From: Vagococcus vulneris
GTDB lineage: Bacteria; Bacillota; Bacilli; Lactobacillales; Vagococcaceae
NCBI RefSeq assembly: GCF_003950515.1
Contig: NZ_NGJS01000010.1
Span: 1 to 64,000, forward strand
Direction: 5' to 3'
DNA length: 64,000 bases
The position numbers and the translations under genes are program-made. The notes below the pieces were generated by a model that saw only the letters and a program-made list of their open reading frames with translations, made no database searches and was not told where the DNA came from. Below are positions 36,033-44,226 of the stretch, in pieces (the stretch's first letter is position 1; every line of letters starts with the position of its first letter).

Positions 36033-37592
36033 ATGAAAAAAGCTCAAGATATTAAAACAGTTGTATTAACAGGTGATGATTTAACATTAAACGAACTAGT
36101 TGCTATTGCAAGATATGATGCTGTTGTTGAAATTAGCGATAAAGCAGTTGAAGAAGTAAATCGTGCAAGAAAAATTGTTGATGATATTGTCGACAATGAA
36201 ATTGTTACATATGGTATTAATACAGGATTTGGTTCATTATGTAATGTTTCGATTTCAAAAGAAGATTCAATTCAATTACAAGAAAATTTAATCAGAACAC
36301 ACGCCTCTGGTTATGGAGATCCTTTCTCAACAGATATTGTTCGCGCTATCATGGCTATTCGCGCTAACTCATTAACAAAAGGTTATTCAGGTATTCGTTT
36401 ATGTGTTATTGAAAAATTGGTTGAAATGTTAAATAAACATGTGTCACCAATCATTCCAGAAAAAGGCTCTTTAGGGGCATCAGGAGATTTAGCTCCCTTA
36501 TCACATATGGTATTGCCAATATTAGGTTTAGGTGAAGCAGAATATGAAGGCGTTAGAATGTCTGGTAAAGATGCAATGGCTAAAGCAGGTGTCGAAACGA
36601 TGTCATTGGCTTCAAAAGAAGGGTTGGCTTTAATTAATGGTACACAAGCATTAACTGCAACCGGCAGTCTAGCTTTATATGATGCAATGAGATTGTTAAA
36701 AGTTAGTGATATTGCTGGAGCATTATCTCTAGAAGCTCAAAACGGTATAATTGATGCGTTTGATGAAGAGTTACATGTTATTAGAAATCATCGTGGACAA
36801 GTTCAAACGGCTAGTAATATCAGAGCTCTTGTCGAAGGTAGTACATTTGTTACAAAACAAGGTGAATTACGTGTTCAAGATGCTTATTCATTAAGATGTA
36901 TGCCTCAGATTCATGGTGCAAGTAAAGATACAATTAATTTTGTCAGTGAAAAAGTAGCTATTGAAATGAATTCAGTAACTGATAATCCAATTATTACTAG
37001 AGATAAACGTGCAATTTCTGGAGGAAATTTTCACGGACAACCTATGGCACTTCCGTTTGATTTCTTAGGAATTGGTACAGCAGAAATTGCTAATGTATCA
37101 GAAAGACGTTTGGAAAGATTAGTTAATGTGGAACACAGTAAATTAAGTTCATTCTTAGTCGCTAAAAGTGGATTAAACTCTGGTTTTATGATTACACAAT
37201 ATGCTGCTGCAGCATTAGTATCAGAAAATAAAATTTTAGCGCACCCAGCGTCTGTGGATTCTATTCCATCTTGTGAAAATCAAGAAGATTTAGTAAGTAT
37301 GGGAACTATTGCTGCGCGTAAAGCTAAAGAGATTGGAAAAAATACATCTCGTGTTGTAGCAACTGAAATTTTAGCAGCATGTCAAGCAATTGATATGAGA
37401 GCAGAGAAACAACCAGATCACAAGCTAGGAAAAGGAACTAAAGCAGCTTATGATGTCGTAAGAAAATATTGTAAATTTATTGATGAAGATAAAAATATCG
37501 AAATGTACAAAGAACTTGAAACAATTACTGATCTAATTATGAGTGATGAGTTCGTTGATGCAGTAGAAAATGCTGTGACAATCAATATTTAA
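36033..37592 (+). CDS. Histidine/aromatic amino acid ammonia-lyase (MIO type)
   Basis: A 519-residue member of the HAL/PAL/TAL family, which removes ammonia from an amino acid to give a trans-2-enoic acid. The self-processed MIO triad is A149-S150-G151 in GSLGASGDLAPLSHM. Y60 (YGINTGFG), N203, Y285 and R288 (YSLRC), F333 (GGNFHGQ) and E418 (NQED) match catalytic positions. The selectivity pair is T89-H90 (LIRTHASG), close to the S-H of histidine lyases and unlike H-L of tyrosine or F-L of phenylalanine lyases. Histidine is thus the best guess. NQEDLVSM replaces the usual NQEDHVSM. No hutU, hutI or hutG is nearby. AGGAGG precedes the ATG. Confidence 0.88.
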   Translation: MKKAQDIKTVVLTGDDLTLNELVAIARYDAVVEISDKAVEEVNRARKIVDDIVDNEIVTYGINTGFGSLCNVSISKEDSIQLQENLIRTHASGYGDPFSTDIVRAIMAIRANSLTKGYSGIRLCVIEKLVEMLNKHVSPIIPEKGSLGASGDLAPLSHMVLPILGLGEAEYEGVRMSGKDAMAKAGVETMSLASKEGLALINGTQALTATGSLALYDAMRLLKVSDIAGALSLEAQNGIIDAFDEELHVIRNHRGQVQTASNIRALVEGSTFVTKQGELRVQDAYSLRCMPQIHGASKDTINFVSEKVAIEMNSVTDNPIITRDKRAISGGNFHGQPMALPFDFLGIGTAEIANVSERRLERLVNVEHSKLSSFLVAKSGLNSGFMITQYAAAALVSENKILAHPASVDSIPSCENQEDLVSMGTIAARKAKEIGKNTSRVVATEILAACQAIDMRAEKQPDHKLGKGTKAAYDVVRKYCKFIDEDKNIEMYKELETITDLIMSDEFVDAVENAVTINI

Positions 37593-37605
37593 TCAAATAA
37601 AATAT

Positions 37606-37644
37606 CTGCAGGGATGATAATCGATGCATGCCTGCAGTTTTTTT
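37606..37644 (+). terminator. Terminator of the ammonia-lyase operon
   Basis: Arms CTGCAGG (37606-37612) and CCTGCAG (37631-37637) followed by a run of seven T. Confidence 0.8.
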
Positions 37645-37683
37645 ATAATCTATTTATTAAAAATTAGAGTATTTAGTGTTAGA

Positions 37684-37714
37684 ATACATCGATTATATTC
37701 TTACGATGTATAAT
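37684..37714. promoter_or_regulatory. Operator-like dyad and -10 box upstream of the DAACS symporter
   Basis: Perfect 8-base inverted repeat ATACATCG (37684-37691) and CGATGTAT (37704-37711), overlapping TATAAT at 37709-37714. This suggests a repressor or activator site; the regulator is not identified. Confidence 0.6.
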
Positions 37715-37747
37715 CATTTAGTGAAAGTATGTAAAAAGAGGTGAACT

Positions 37748-38980
37748 ATGTCAGTTTTAAAAAACTATAAGAGTTCTTTTTTTCTACTTATTGGAATAAT
37801 AGTTGGTGCTGTCCTAGGGATTATGACTCCTGATTTTGCTAAACAGTTAGAGCCGATTGGTCGCTTATTTTTAAATTTTATTTTTGTATTGATTATTCCT
37901 TTGGTCTTTACAAGTATGGTGTTAGCGATTGTCAGCAACCAAAGTATGGAGCGTGTTAAACGAATTTTGGTTTGGACATTAATTGTTTTTGTTGCAACCA
38001 TTTTAATTGCAACAGCAACAATGTATATCGCAAATCAATTTTATAATCCTTTTGATGGACTGGATGTTTCCAAATTAAAGTCGGGGACTGAAGCTGTTAA
38101 ACAGAATCATGCAACCGAGTCACTTGGAAATGTATTGGTGGATACCGTCAGTGTCAGTAATTTTTTGGATCTTTTTGATAAAAGTCATTTATTGGCATTA
38201 ATTATTTTTGCTTTGTTTTTTGGTGTCGGTATTTCACTAACAGGCGATAAAGCACAGCCCTTAGTAACTATCATTGAGGCGTTAAATGAGGTTATATTGA
38301 AATTAATCTCATTAGTCATGCTTGTAGCACCAGTTGGTTTAGGAGCTTACTTTGCTTTTACTTTAAGCAATCTTGGTAATCAAGTTTTGGGCGGTTATCT
38401 TAAATCTCTTATTATGTATATACTAATCGCATTTTTCTATGTGATTGTTATTACATCGATTTATGCGTTTTTCGGAGGTGGTTATCAAGGGTTTGTATCA
38501 TATTGGCGCAATAGTTTGCCAGCTGCATTACAGGCTTTAGGTACTAGTTCTAGTGCAGCATGTATTCCGACAAATATTTTAGCACTAAAAAAAATTGGTG
38601 TGCCGGAAGACGTGAGAGAAACAGTCATTTCATTGGGAGCTAATGTCCATAAAGATGGTTCAGCGATGACAGGTGTTCTTGAAGTTGTTTTACTCTTTAG
38701 TATGTTTGGTCGAGAATTGAACTCACTTGAAGCAGCAATGGGTATTATTGCTGGTGGGTTTTTAGTCGGTGTTGTTATGGGTGCGGTACCTAGCGGAGGA
38801 TTCACAGCGGAAGTTTTGTTGATATCACTATTTGGCTTACCAATTGAAGCGATACCAATGATGGCTGTTATTTCAACCATTACAGATATGTTCGCAACGA
38901 CTGTTAACTCACTGAGCAACATTACATGTGGTATGATGGTCACAAGATTTATTGAAGGCCGAGATTGGTTAAAATCTTAA
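37748..38980 (+). CDS. Dicarboxylate/amino acid:cation symporter (DAACS family)
   Basis: A 410-residue carrier of the glutamate/dicarboxylate family. The first hairpin motif is ALGTSSSAACIPTNI and the second-half motif is SLGANVHKDGSAM (usual NMDGTAL replaced by HKDGSAM). The HP2-like GGFLVGVVMGAVPSGGF segment follows. About eight membrane helices are seen. It imports an amino acid or carboxylate with Na+ or H+. It may feed the ammonia-lyase pathway but has its own promoter. The altered second motif hints at a substrate other than glutamate. Confidence 0.88.
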   Translation: MSVLKNYKSSFFLLIGIIVGAVLGIMTPDFAKQLEPIGRLFLNFIFVLIIPLVFTSMVLAIVSNQSMERVKRILVWTLIVFVATILIATATMYIANQFYNPFDGLDVSKLKSGTEAVKQNHATESLGNVLVDTVSVSNFLDLFDKSHLLALIIFALFFGVGISLTGDKAQPLVTIIEALNEVILKLISLVMLVAPVGLGAYFAFTLSNLGNQVLGGYLKSLIMYILIAFFYVIVITSIYAFFGGGYQGFVSYWRNSLPAALQALGTSSSAACIPTNILALKKIGVPEDVRETVISLGANVHKDGSAMTGVLEVVLLFSMFGRELNSLEAAMGIIAGGFLVGVVMGAVPSGGFTAEVLLISLFGLPIEAIPMMAVISTITDMFATTVNSLSNITCGMMVTRFIEGRDWLKS

Positions 38981-38983
38981 TTT

Positions 38984-39024
38984 AAAAGAAGTATTACTTA
39001 TTTATATTGAGTAGTGCTTCTTTT
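38984..39024 (+). terminator. Terminator of the DAACS symporter gene
   Basis: Stem AAAAGAAGTATTACTTA with its G-T-containing complement, then six T. Confidence 0.8.
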
Positions 39025-39232
39025 TTATAATTATTACAAATAATTATTTGCTAATGAAATTTACATCAATAAGCTATAAATTCCGTATTTTTGCAGATAA
39101 CTTGTATTTTTGTGAGATAATAGCCATTACTATATTTATTTAGAATTAAAATAGTGTTAAAATAAATTATATGAATAATAATTATTATAAATAGATGACT
39201 AAAATGAAAGATATCTAATAGGAGGTTCGGAA

Positions 39233-40003
39233 ATGAAAGTAAGCATTTTTTCTAGTTGTGTAGTAGATTTAATGTTCCCAAATGTCGGAATTGCAATGGT
39301 TGAAGTATTAGAAAGGTTAGGCTTCGAAACGACATTGCCAGAAAAACAAATCTGTTGCGGTCAGCCGACTTTTAATAGCGGTTATGAAGAAAAAAGCTAT
39401 GCAACTTTTAGAAATCAAATTGATGCATTTGAAGACTCAGATTATGTTGTTGGTGGTGCGGGATCATGTGTTGCGATGCTTCGCGAATACCCTGATTTAC
39501 TTAAAGATAAAGATCCGATTTATTATGAAAAAGCAGTTAAACTTGCTGAAAAGACTTATGAATTTAGTCAATTTATTTATAGAGTGGTTGGATTAACGGA
39601 TGTTGGTGCACATTTAGACGGTAAGGCTACGTATCATCGTTCTTGTCATATGACAAGATTACTAGGTGAACGAGAAGCTCCGTTTATTTTATTAGATCAT
39701 GTGGAAGGGTTAGAGATGATTCCATTACCTCACATTAATAATTGTTGTGGATTCGGTGGGACTTTTTCAGTTAAAATGCCGGAAATATCTGAAGAAATGG
39801 TTACTGAAAAAATGAATGACGTTATTGATACTGGGGCTGAAATTTTAATTAGTGCTGATATGGGTTGTTTAATGAATATCGGTGGTAAATTTAATCGAGA
39901 TGGACACCCGATTAAGATTATGCACATTGCTGAAGTATTGAATAGTAATGTGGATGAGACAAAAATTAATAGGCAAGCTATTGCAGCAACGGAGGAAAAA
40001 TAG
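39233..40003 (+). CDS. lutA: Lactate utilisation protein A (Fe-S)
   Basis: A 256-residue protein with two CCG domains (EKQICCGQPTFNSGY and HINNCCGFGGTFSVKM) that ligate an iron-sulfur cluster. Together with LutB and LutC it oxidises L-lactate to pyruvate. It is the first gene of the operon, and AGGAGG lies before ATG 39233. About 200 bases upstream are free of genes and AT-rich. Confidence 0.95.
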   Translation: MKVSIFSSCVVDLMFPNVGIAMVEVLERLGFETTLPEKQICCGQPTFNSGYEEKSYATFRNQIDAFEDSDYVVGGAGSCVAMLREYPDLLKDKDPIYYEKAVKLAEKTYEFSQFIYRVVGLTDVGAHLDGKATYHRSCHMTRLLGEREAPFILLDHVEGLEMIPLPHINNCCGFGGTFSVKMPEISEEMVTEKMNDVIDTGAEILISADMGCLMNIGGKFNRDGHPIKIMHIAEVLNSNVDETKINRQAIAATEEK

Positions 40004-41470
40004 ATGGGATTATCAACAAGCACGAAACCTTTCAAAGAGCGCATTGAAGAAAGCAAAAAAGATAAATTTATGCAACAAGCTGTAGCAAAAGCACAAGACA
40101 CACAATGGGTGAAGCGTGAAGATACGAGAGATGCTTTAGGAAACTGGCAAGAGTGGCGTGAACTGGGTGAACAAATACGCCAGCATTCAATTAATTATCT
40201 TCCAGACTATCTTGAGCAATTTAGCGATAATGTAGCAAAAAATGGAGGTCATGTTTTCTTTGCGCAAACAGCGGAAGAAGCGCAGAATTATGTGAAGCAG
40301 CTGGTTATTGAAAAACAAGCAAAAAAAATTGTGAAGTCTAAATCTATGGTTACGACAGAAGTTGATATTGATCCAATGCTTTTAGGTTTGGATGATGTCA
40401 ATGTCATGGAAACTGATTTAGCAGAGTTTATTTTACAAATGGATAATTGGGACGAACCTTCTCATATTGTTTTTCCAGCGATTCATAAAAATCGTGAACA
40501 AATTAGACAGGTTTTTGAAAAAAAATTAGGTTATAAGGGTGATAATGATCCTAAAAACCTAGCAAAGTGTGCTCGTGAAGTAATGCGTAAATTCTTTTTG
40601 GATGCAGATATGGGGATAACGGGTTGTAATTTTGCAATTGCTGATAGTGGTATGATTAACCTTGATACTAATGAAGGTAATGCTGATTTAACAATAAGTA
40701 TACCTAAAACGCAAGTAGTACTAATGGGGATGGAACGCATTGTTCCATCAATGAAAGAAGCTGAAGTTTTAGATAATTTATTAGCGCGAAGCGCTGTAGG
40801 TCAAGTATTAACAACCTATTGTACATTTGCTGGTCGAAAAAATAGTGATGAATCTGATGGACCAGATGATTTTCATGTCGTTATTTTAGACAATGGACGT
40901 TCGAAAGCTTTAGGGACGGTTTTTCAACCGGTTCTTCAATGTATTCGTTGTGGTTCTTGCTTAAATGTTTGTCCAGTTTATCGTCATATTGGCGGTGAAG
41001 GTTATGGATCAATCTATCCAGGACCAATTGGTGCAGTATTGTCACCCATTTTAGGTGGGTATAAGCAATATAAAGAGTTGCCATATGCCTCAAGTCTTTG
41101 CGGGGCTTGTACTGAAACTTGTCCTGTTAAAATTCCTTTACATAACTTGCTGATAGAGCATAGAAAAGTAATGACGGATGATTTAAAAATGCAGCATGGT
41201 TTTGAAGATGTTCAAATGAAAGTTGTCGGGAAAGGTACAGCTTCACCTAGATTATTCAAAATGGCGCTTCATATGGCACATGGTGGAATGGGTCCTTTAA
41301 GTAAGAAAAAGGGTATTAAAGTTCAAAATATGTATCGATATGGCGGATATATTGATAAAGGACCAGGATTAGTAAAAGGATGGACTGATGTACGTGACTT
41401 ACCACGTCCACCTAAATATTCTGACAGCTTTAGAGAATGGTTCAAAGAACATAAGGAAGGTGATAAATAA
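40004..41470 (+). CDS. lutB: Lactate utilisation protein B (Fe-S)
   Basis: A 488-residue protein: an LUD domain in the N-terminal 300 residues, then two ferredoxin-type motifs, CIRCGSCLNVCPVY (about 311-324) and CGACTETCPVKIPL (about 366-379), and a conserved C-terminal tail. It is the electron-transfer core of the LutABC lactate oxidase. Its ATG abuts the lutA stop, which indicates translational coupling. Confidence 0.95.
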   Translation: MGLSTSTKPFKERIEESKKDKFMQQAVAKAQDTQWVKREDTRDALGNWQEWRELGEQIRQHSINYLPDYLEQFSDNVAKNGGHVFFAQTAEEAQNYVKQLVIEKQAKKIVKSKSMVTTEVDIDPMLLGLDDVNVMETDLAEFILQMDNWDEPSHIVFPAIHKNREQIRQVFEKKLGYKGDNDPKNLAKCAREVMRKFFLDADMGITGCNFAIADSGMINLDTNEGNADLTISIPKTQVVLMGMERIVPSMKEAEVLDNLLARSAVGQVLTTYCTFAGRKNSDESDGPDDFHVVILDNGRSKALGTVFQPVLQCIRCGSCLNVCPVYRHIGGEGYGSIYPGPIGAVLSPILGGYKQYKELPYASSLCGACTETCPVKIPLHNLLIEHRKVMTDDLKMQHGFEDVQMKVVGKGTASPRLFKMALHMAHGGMGPLSKKKGIKVQNMYRYGGYIDKGPGLVKGWTDVRDLPRPPKYSDSFREWFKEHKEGDK

Positions 41471-42186
41471 TGGTAAATTCAAAAATTCAAAATCGTGAGG
41501 CGTTTCTTGAGAATCTCTATGATAAATTAGGAACTACTCCGCAATCGGTTGAGGAACATCCTTTTCAGCCGATGAATAACCTTCCATTTGAAACACTGTC
41601 GGATAAAACACCTGATGAATTATTGGATATTTGTAAAGACCGTGCGGATCAGATTGGCGTGCAAATATTTGAGACTACTAAAGGACAGTTATCAGAAGTA
41701 ATTAATGCTATCGTTGATGAATGTGGTGGTGGTCCAATCATGTTGCCATCAATAGATAATTTTGATGATTCTATTTTTGATTTATTTAAAGAACGTTATG
41801 ATGATGACATAAACTATTGGCAAAAAGGACCGGAGTTTAGAGAAACTAATATTTCAACTGCTCAGAATTCAAATTTATCAATTGCTTTTGCGGAATTTCT
41901 TTTAGCTGAATCATGCTCTGTAGTTGTTGAGACTTCAGCAGAGCAAGGTAGAACGCTGCACTTTTTACCAAATTATTATATTTCATTAATCCCGAAAAGC
42001 AAACTTGTTCCACGAACGACTCAAGCAGCTGCGTACTATGATAAAAAGATATTAGCTGGAGAAAAAGTTGGATCTGCTATTCATTTTATTTCGGGACCAT
42101 CCAATTCTGGAGATATTGAAATGCAATTAGTCGTTGGATTACACGGTCCGGTAAAAGTATTTTATGTAGTTATTGAAGATATGTAA
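41470..42186 (+). CDS. lutC: Lactate utilisation protein C
   Basis: A 238-residue LUD-domain protein. Typical segments are FAEFLLAESCSVVVETSAEQGRTL (as two blocks), FLPNYYISLIPKSKLV, and ISGPSNSGDIEMQLVVGLHG (20-residue block), the latter a nucleotide-binding-like loop. Its start overlaps the lutB stop by one base. Last gene of the lut operon, followed by a terminator. Confidence 0.94.
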   Translation: MVNSKIQNREAFLENLYDKLGTTPQSVEEHPFQPMNNLPFETLSDKTPDELLDICKDRADQIGVQIFETTKGQLSEVINAIVDECGGGPIMLPSIDNFDDSIFDLFKERYDDDINYWQKGPEFRETNISTAQNSNLSIAFAEFLLAESCSVVVETSAEQGRTLHFLPNYYISLIPKSKLVPRTTQAAAYYDKKILAGEKVGSAIHFISGPSNSGDIEMQLVVGLHGPVKVFYVVIEDM

Positions 42187-42198
42187 ATGTGACAATAG

Positions 42199-42226
42199 AT
42201 GTCGGCAGTCAATGCTGACATTTTTT
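42199..42226 (+). terminator. Terminator of lutABC
   Basis: Arms ATGTCGGCA and TGCTGACAT around a short loop, followed by six T. Confidence 0.8.
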
Positions 42227-42231
42227 ATGAT

Positions 42232-42260
42232 AAAAAAAACCTACTGATAAAATCAGCAGG
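42232..42260 (-). terminator. Terminator of the LysM protein gene
   Basis: On the minus strand CCTGCTGAT pairs with ATCAGTAGG (one G-T) and is followed by eight T. Confidence 0.8.
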
Positions 42261-42296
42261 CTGTGTCCGGACATTATTTGTAAAGATTAGGCAAGT

Positions 42297-42872
42297 TTAA
42301 TACCAACCGTTGTTTAACCAAAATGTTTTAGCATTTTCCCATGAACCATAACGATTTTCAACATAGTTATCAGCAACACGTTCTTGATTGGCAGGTGAAT
42401 GATCACCGTTTAAATAACTAGGATCTAATTGGTAACGACCAATATGATGTCCATTTGTTGCAGAATAGCTGCCGCCAGATTCCTTTTGTGCAATCCATTC
42501 TTTCGCGCTTGAAGATTGACCTGCGTAATCGGCTTGGACTGTTTCTTGTTGTTGTGCAGGTTGAACAGTTTGTACTGGTTCGACTGCTTGTTCTGATTCT
42601 GTTGAGTCAACTGTTTGTGTGTTTGTAGTTTGAGCATTACTATCTGTTTTGATTGTTAATTGTTGGCCGACATAAATAAAGTGAATATCTTTAATATTAT
42701 TGTCTTGTGCAATTTTATCGATTGCATTTTTATTGCCAAAGTACTGTGTTGAAATTTCAGACAGTGTATCTCCTGGTTTTACTGTATGCAATGTATCAGC
42801 AAATGCTTGAGTTCCAAATAATAATCCGATAGCAAAAGTTGTTCCTAAAAATAAAGTTTTTAGTGATTTCAT
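42297..42872 (-). CDS. Secreted LysM protein with transglycosylase-like C terminus
   Basis: A 191-residue exported wall protein. The signal peptide has a hydrophobic core LFLGTTFAIGLLFG and a probable cut after QAFA. One LysM domain (about 27-72: HTVKPGDTLSEIS) binds peptidoglycan. A Q/T/V/E-rich linker follows. The C-terminal 65 residues (AKEWIAQKESGGSYSATNG, RYQLDPSYLNGDHSP, and a final NNGWY) resemble the Apf/IsaA/resuscitation-factor-like fold, with the catalytic Glu in KESGG. The in-frame GTG at 42896 overlaps the AAAAGGAG site, so ATG 42872 is used. Likely role: wall remodelling. Confidence 0.9.
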   Translation of the reverse strand: MKSLKTLFLGTTFAIGLLFGTQAFADTLHTVKPGDTLSEISTQYFGNKNAIDKIAQDNNIKDIHFIYVGQQLTIKTDSNAQTTNTQTVDSTESEQAVEPVQTVQPAQQQETVQADYAGQSSSAKEWIAQKESGGSYSATNGHHIGRYQLDPSYLNGDHSPANQERVADNYVENRYGSWENAKTFWLNNGWY

Positions 42873-42901
42873 AAAAATAAGAAAGCTCCTTTTCACAATT
42901 A

Positions 42902-43309
42902 AGTGTTTATAGTTTTAGTGTCGTTCTTATCGACAAACAATACTTTAACACTTAAAAATATTTCTTAGGTAAAAGATTTAATGAATTTTTATGACAGAAA
43001 AAACTGAAATTGTTACAAATAGATATTCCACGACATAATTTTAATTTATAGAAAAATATGAAAAAAATACAAATTAATCATATTTTGTATAATTTTAAAA
43101 CAATGAATTGCTATAATGTGCATTTAAAAGTTTAATAATATTCAAAAATTTAGATTGAAAATAAATAGAATATTACGGCTATTACCAAAATTTCTATAGT
43201 GACATCATTTTGACTTTTTATAAACCTATAGTTAATAAAAATATTTTGCTATTTTTTTAGAAATTAATATAATTAAAGGTATAATAGTTAGGCGAGAGGT
43301 GGTGATAGG
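42902..43309. other. AT-rich spacer, no gene recognised
   Basis: The divergent promoter region between the LysM gene and the nucleotidyltransferase-like gene. No RNA gene, hairpin terminator or open frame with a ribosome binding site was seen. Confidence 0.5.
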
Positions 43310-44113
43310 ATGATAGTCGATTCTAATTTACCGGTTGAAAGAGACCGCTTGAAAAATAGATTAATTCGTTTAGTAAAAGAGGATAATGATATTGTTGGCT
43401 GTTTTTTTGGCGGATCAATTGGAACAAAAAGAGCAGATAACTATTCTAATATTGATGCAAGGATAGTTTTAAGAGATGGAATTAATACAAAGAAAAAACA
43501 ACTAGATATTATTCATACAATCGGTGAAATTCTTTTCATTGAATCTTTTCGAGAGGATTTTTCGATTATCCATTACGTAACATTTATAAAATTAGATTTG
43601 TACGTTTATACGGAATCAACGCTGCAGCCTAGTCTATGGATTAAAGAAATTGATATAGTTAAAGATAATGGACTAATTCAAAGAGTTATGGAATACTCCC
43701 AATCAATTCAATACCGTGCATCTCAAGAAGATTTTGATCTATTATTAAATCGATATTATGCAAATTATTTCGAGCTATATCGTTGCTGGAAGCGAGGGGA
43801 AATTAACCACTTAGAGTTTATTTCATTAGCAATGAAACAAAGTTTGGTATCACTATGGTATATGGCGAAAGGAATTTGTCCCAATCAATTGTATGATTGG
43901 AGCAAATATGAGGGACAGCGATCACAACTCTCACATTTAGAAAAAGCCTTTTTAGCAAGTTATACACCATTAGATATTAAGGAATTGTCAGGATTTACAA
44001 AAGAAATCAGTATCTTGATGCTCGAGGTAGCTGAAAAAGTAGCTGTTTATAATAATTTAAATTTTTCGAGAGAAACTTTTCAAAGGGTACATAAAAAAAT
44101 TAGTTTTTCATAA
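43310..44113 (+). CDS. Divergent nucleotidyltransferase-like protein
   Basis: A 267-residue protein. Residues 30-55 (GCFFGGSIGTKRADNYSNID) resemble the active-site strand of the Pol-beta nucleotidyltransferase fold, as in aminoglycoside nucleotidyltransferases (GS...DIDxxxx). G35-S36 and D49 are kept, but the second acid of DxD is R51, so metal binding may be impaired. The C-terminal half is helical and tyrosine-rich (LLNRYYANYFELYRCWKRGE), as in the helical domain of such enzymes. AGGTGGTG precedes the ATG. Function is not assigned; it may be an inactive or altered enzyme. Confidence 0.6.
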   Translation: MIVDSNLPVERDRLKNRLIRLVKEDNDIVGCFFGGSIGTKRADNYSNIDARIVLRDGINTKKKQLDIIHTIGEILFIESFREDFSIIHYVTFIKLDLYVYTESTLQPSLWIKEIDIVKDNGLIQRVMEYSQSIQYRASQEDFDLLLNRYYANYFELYRCWKRGEINHLEFISLAMKQSLVSLWYMAKGICPNQLYDWSKYEGQRSQLSHLEKAFLASYTPLDIKELSGFTKEISILMLEVAEKVAVYNNLNFSRETFQRVHKKISFS

Positions 44114-44176
44114 AGAAGGTTTTAGCCTATAAAAGTGGCAAAACTAGATTAAAGACCAAACCGATTGCTCTGTAGA

Positions 44177-44226
44177 ACACCTCTAAAGTTAGAATAAGAT
44201 GTCTAACTTTAGAGGTGTATTTTTAT
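44177..44226 (+). terminator. Terminator after the nucleotidyltransferase-like gene
   Basis: Perfect 17-base arms ACACCTCTAAAGTTAGA and complement, loop of 8, then T-rich sequence. Confidence 0.88.

Noticed and set aside
38485-38943. 152-codon frame antisense to the DAACS symporter
   Set aside because: Shadow frame; composition (Ile, Ala, Pro, Thr repeats) mirrors the membrane protein on the other strand.
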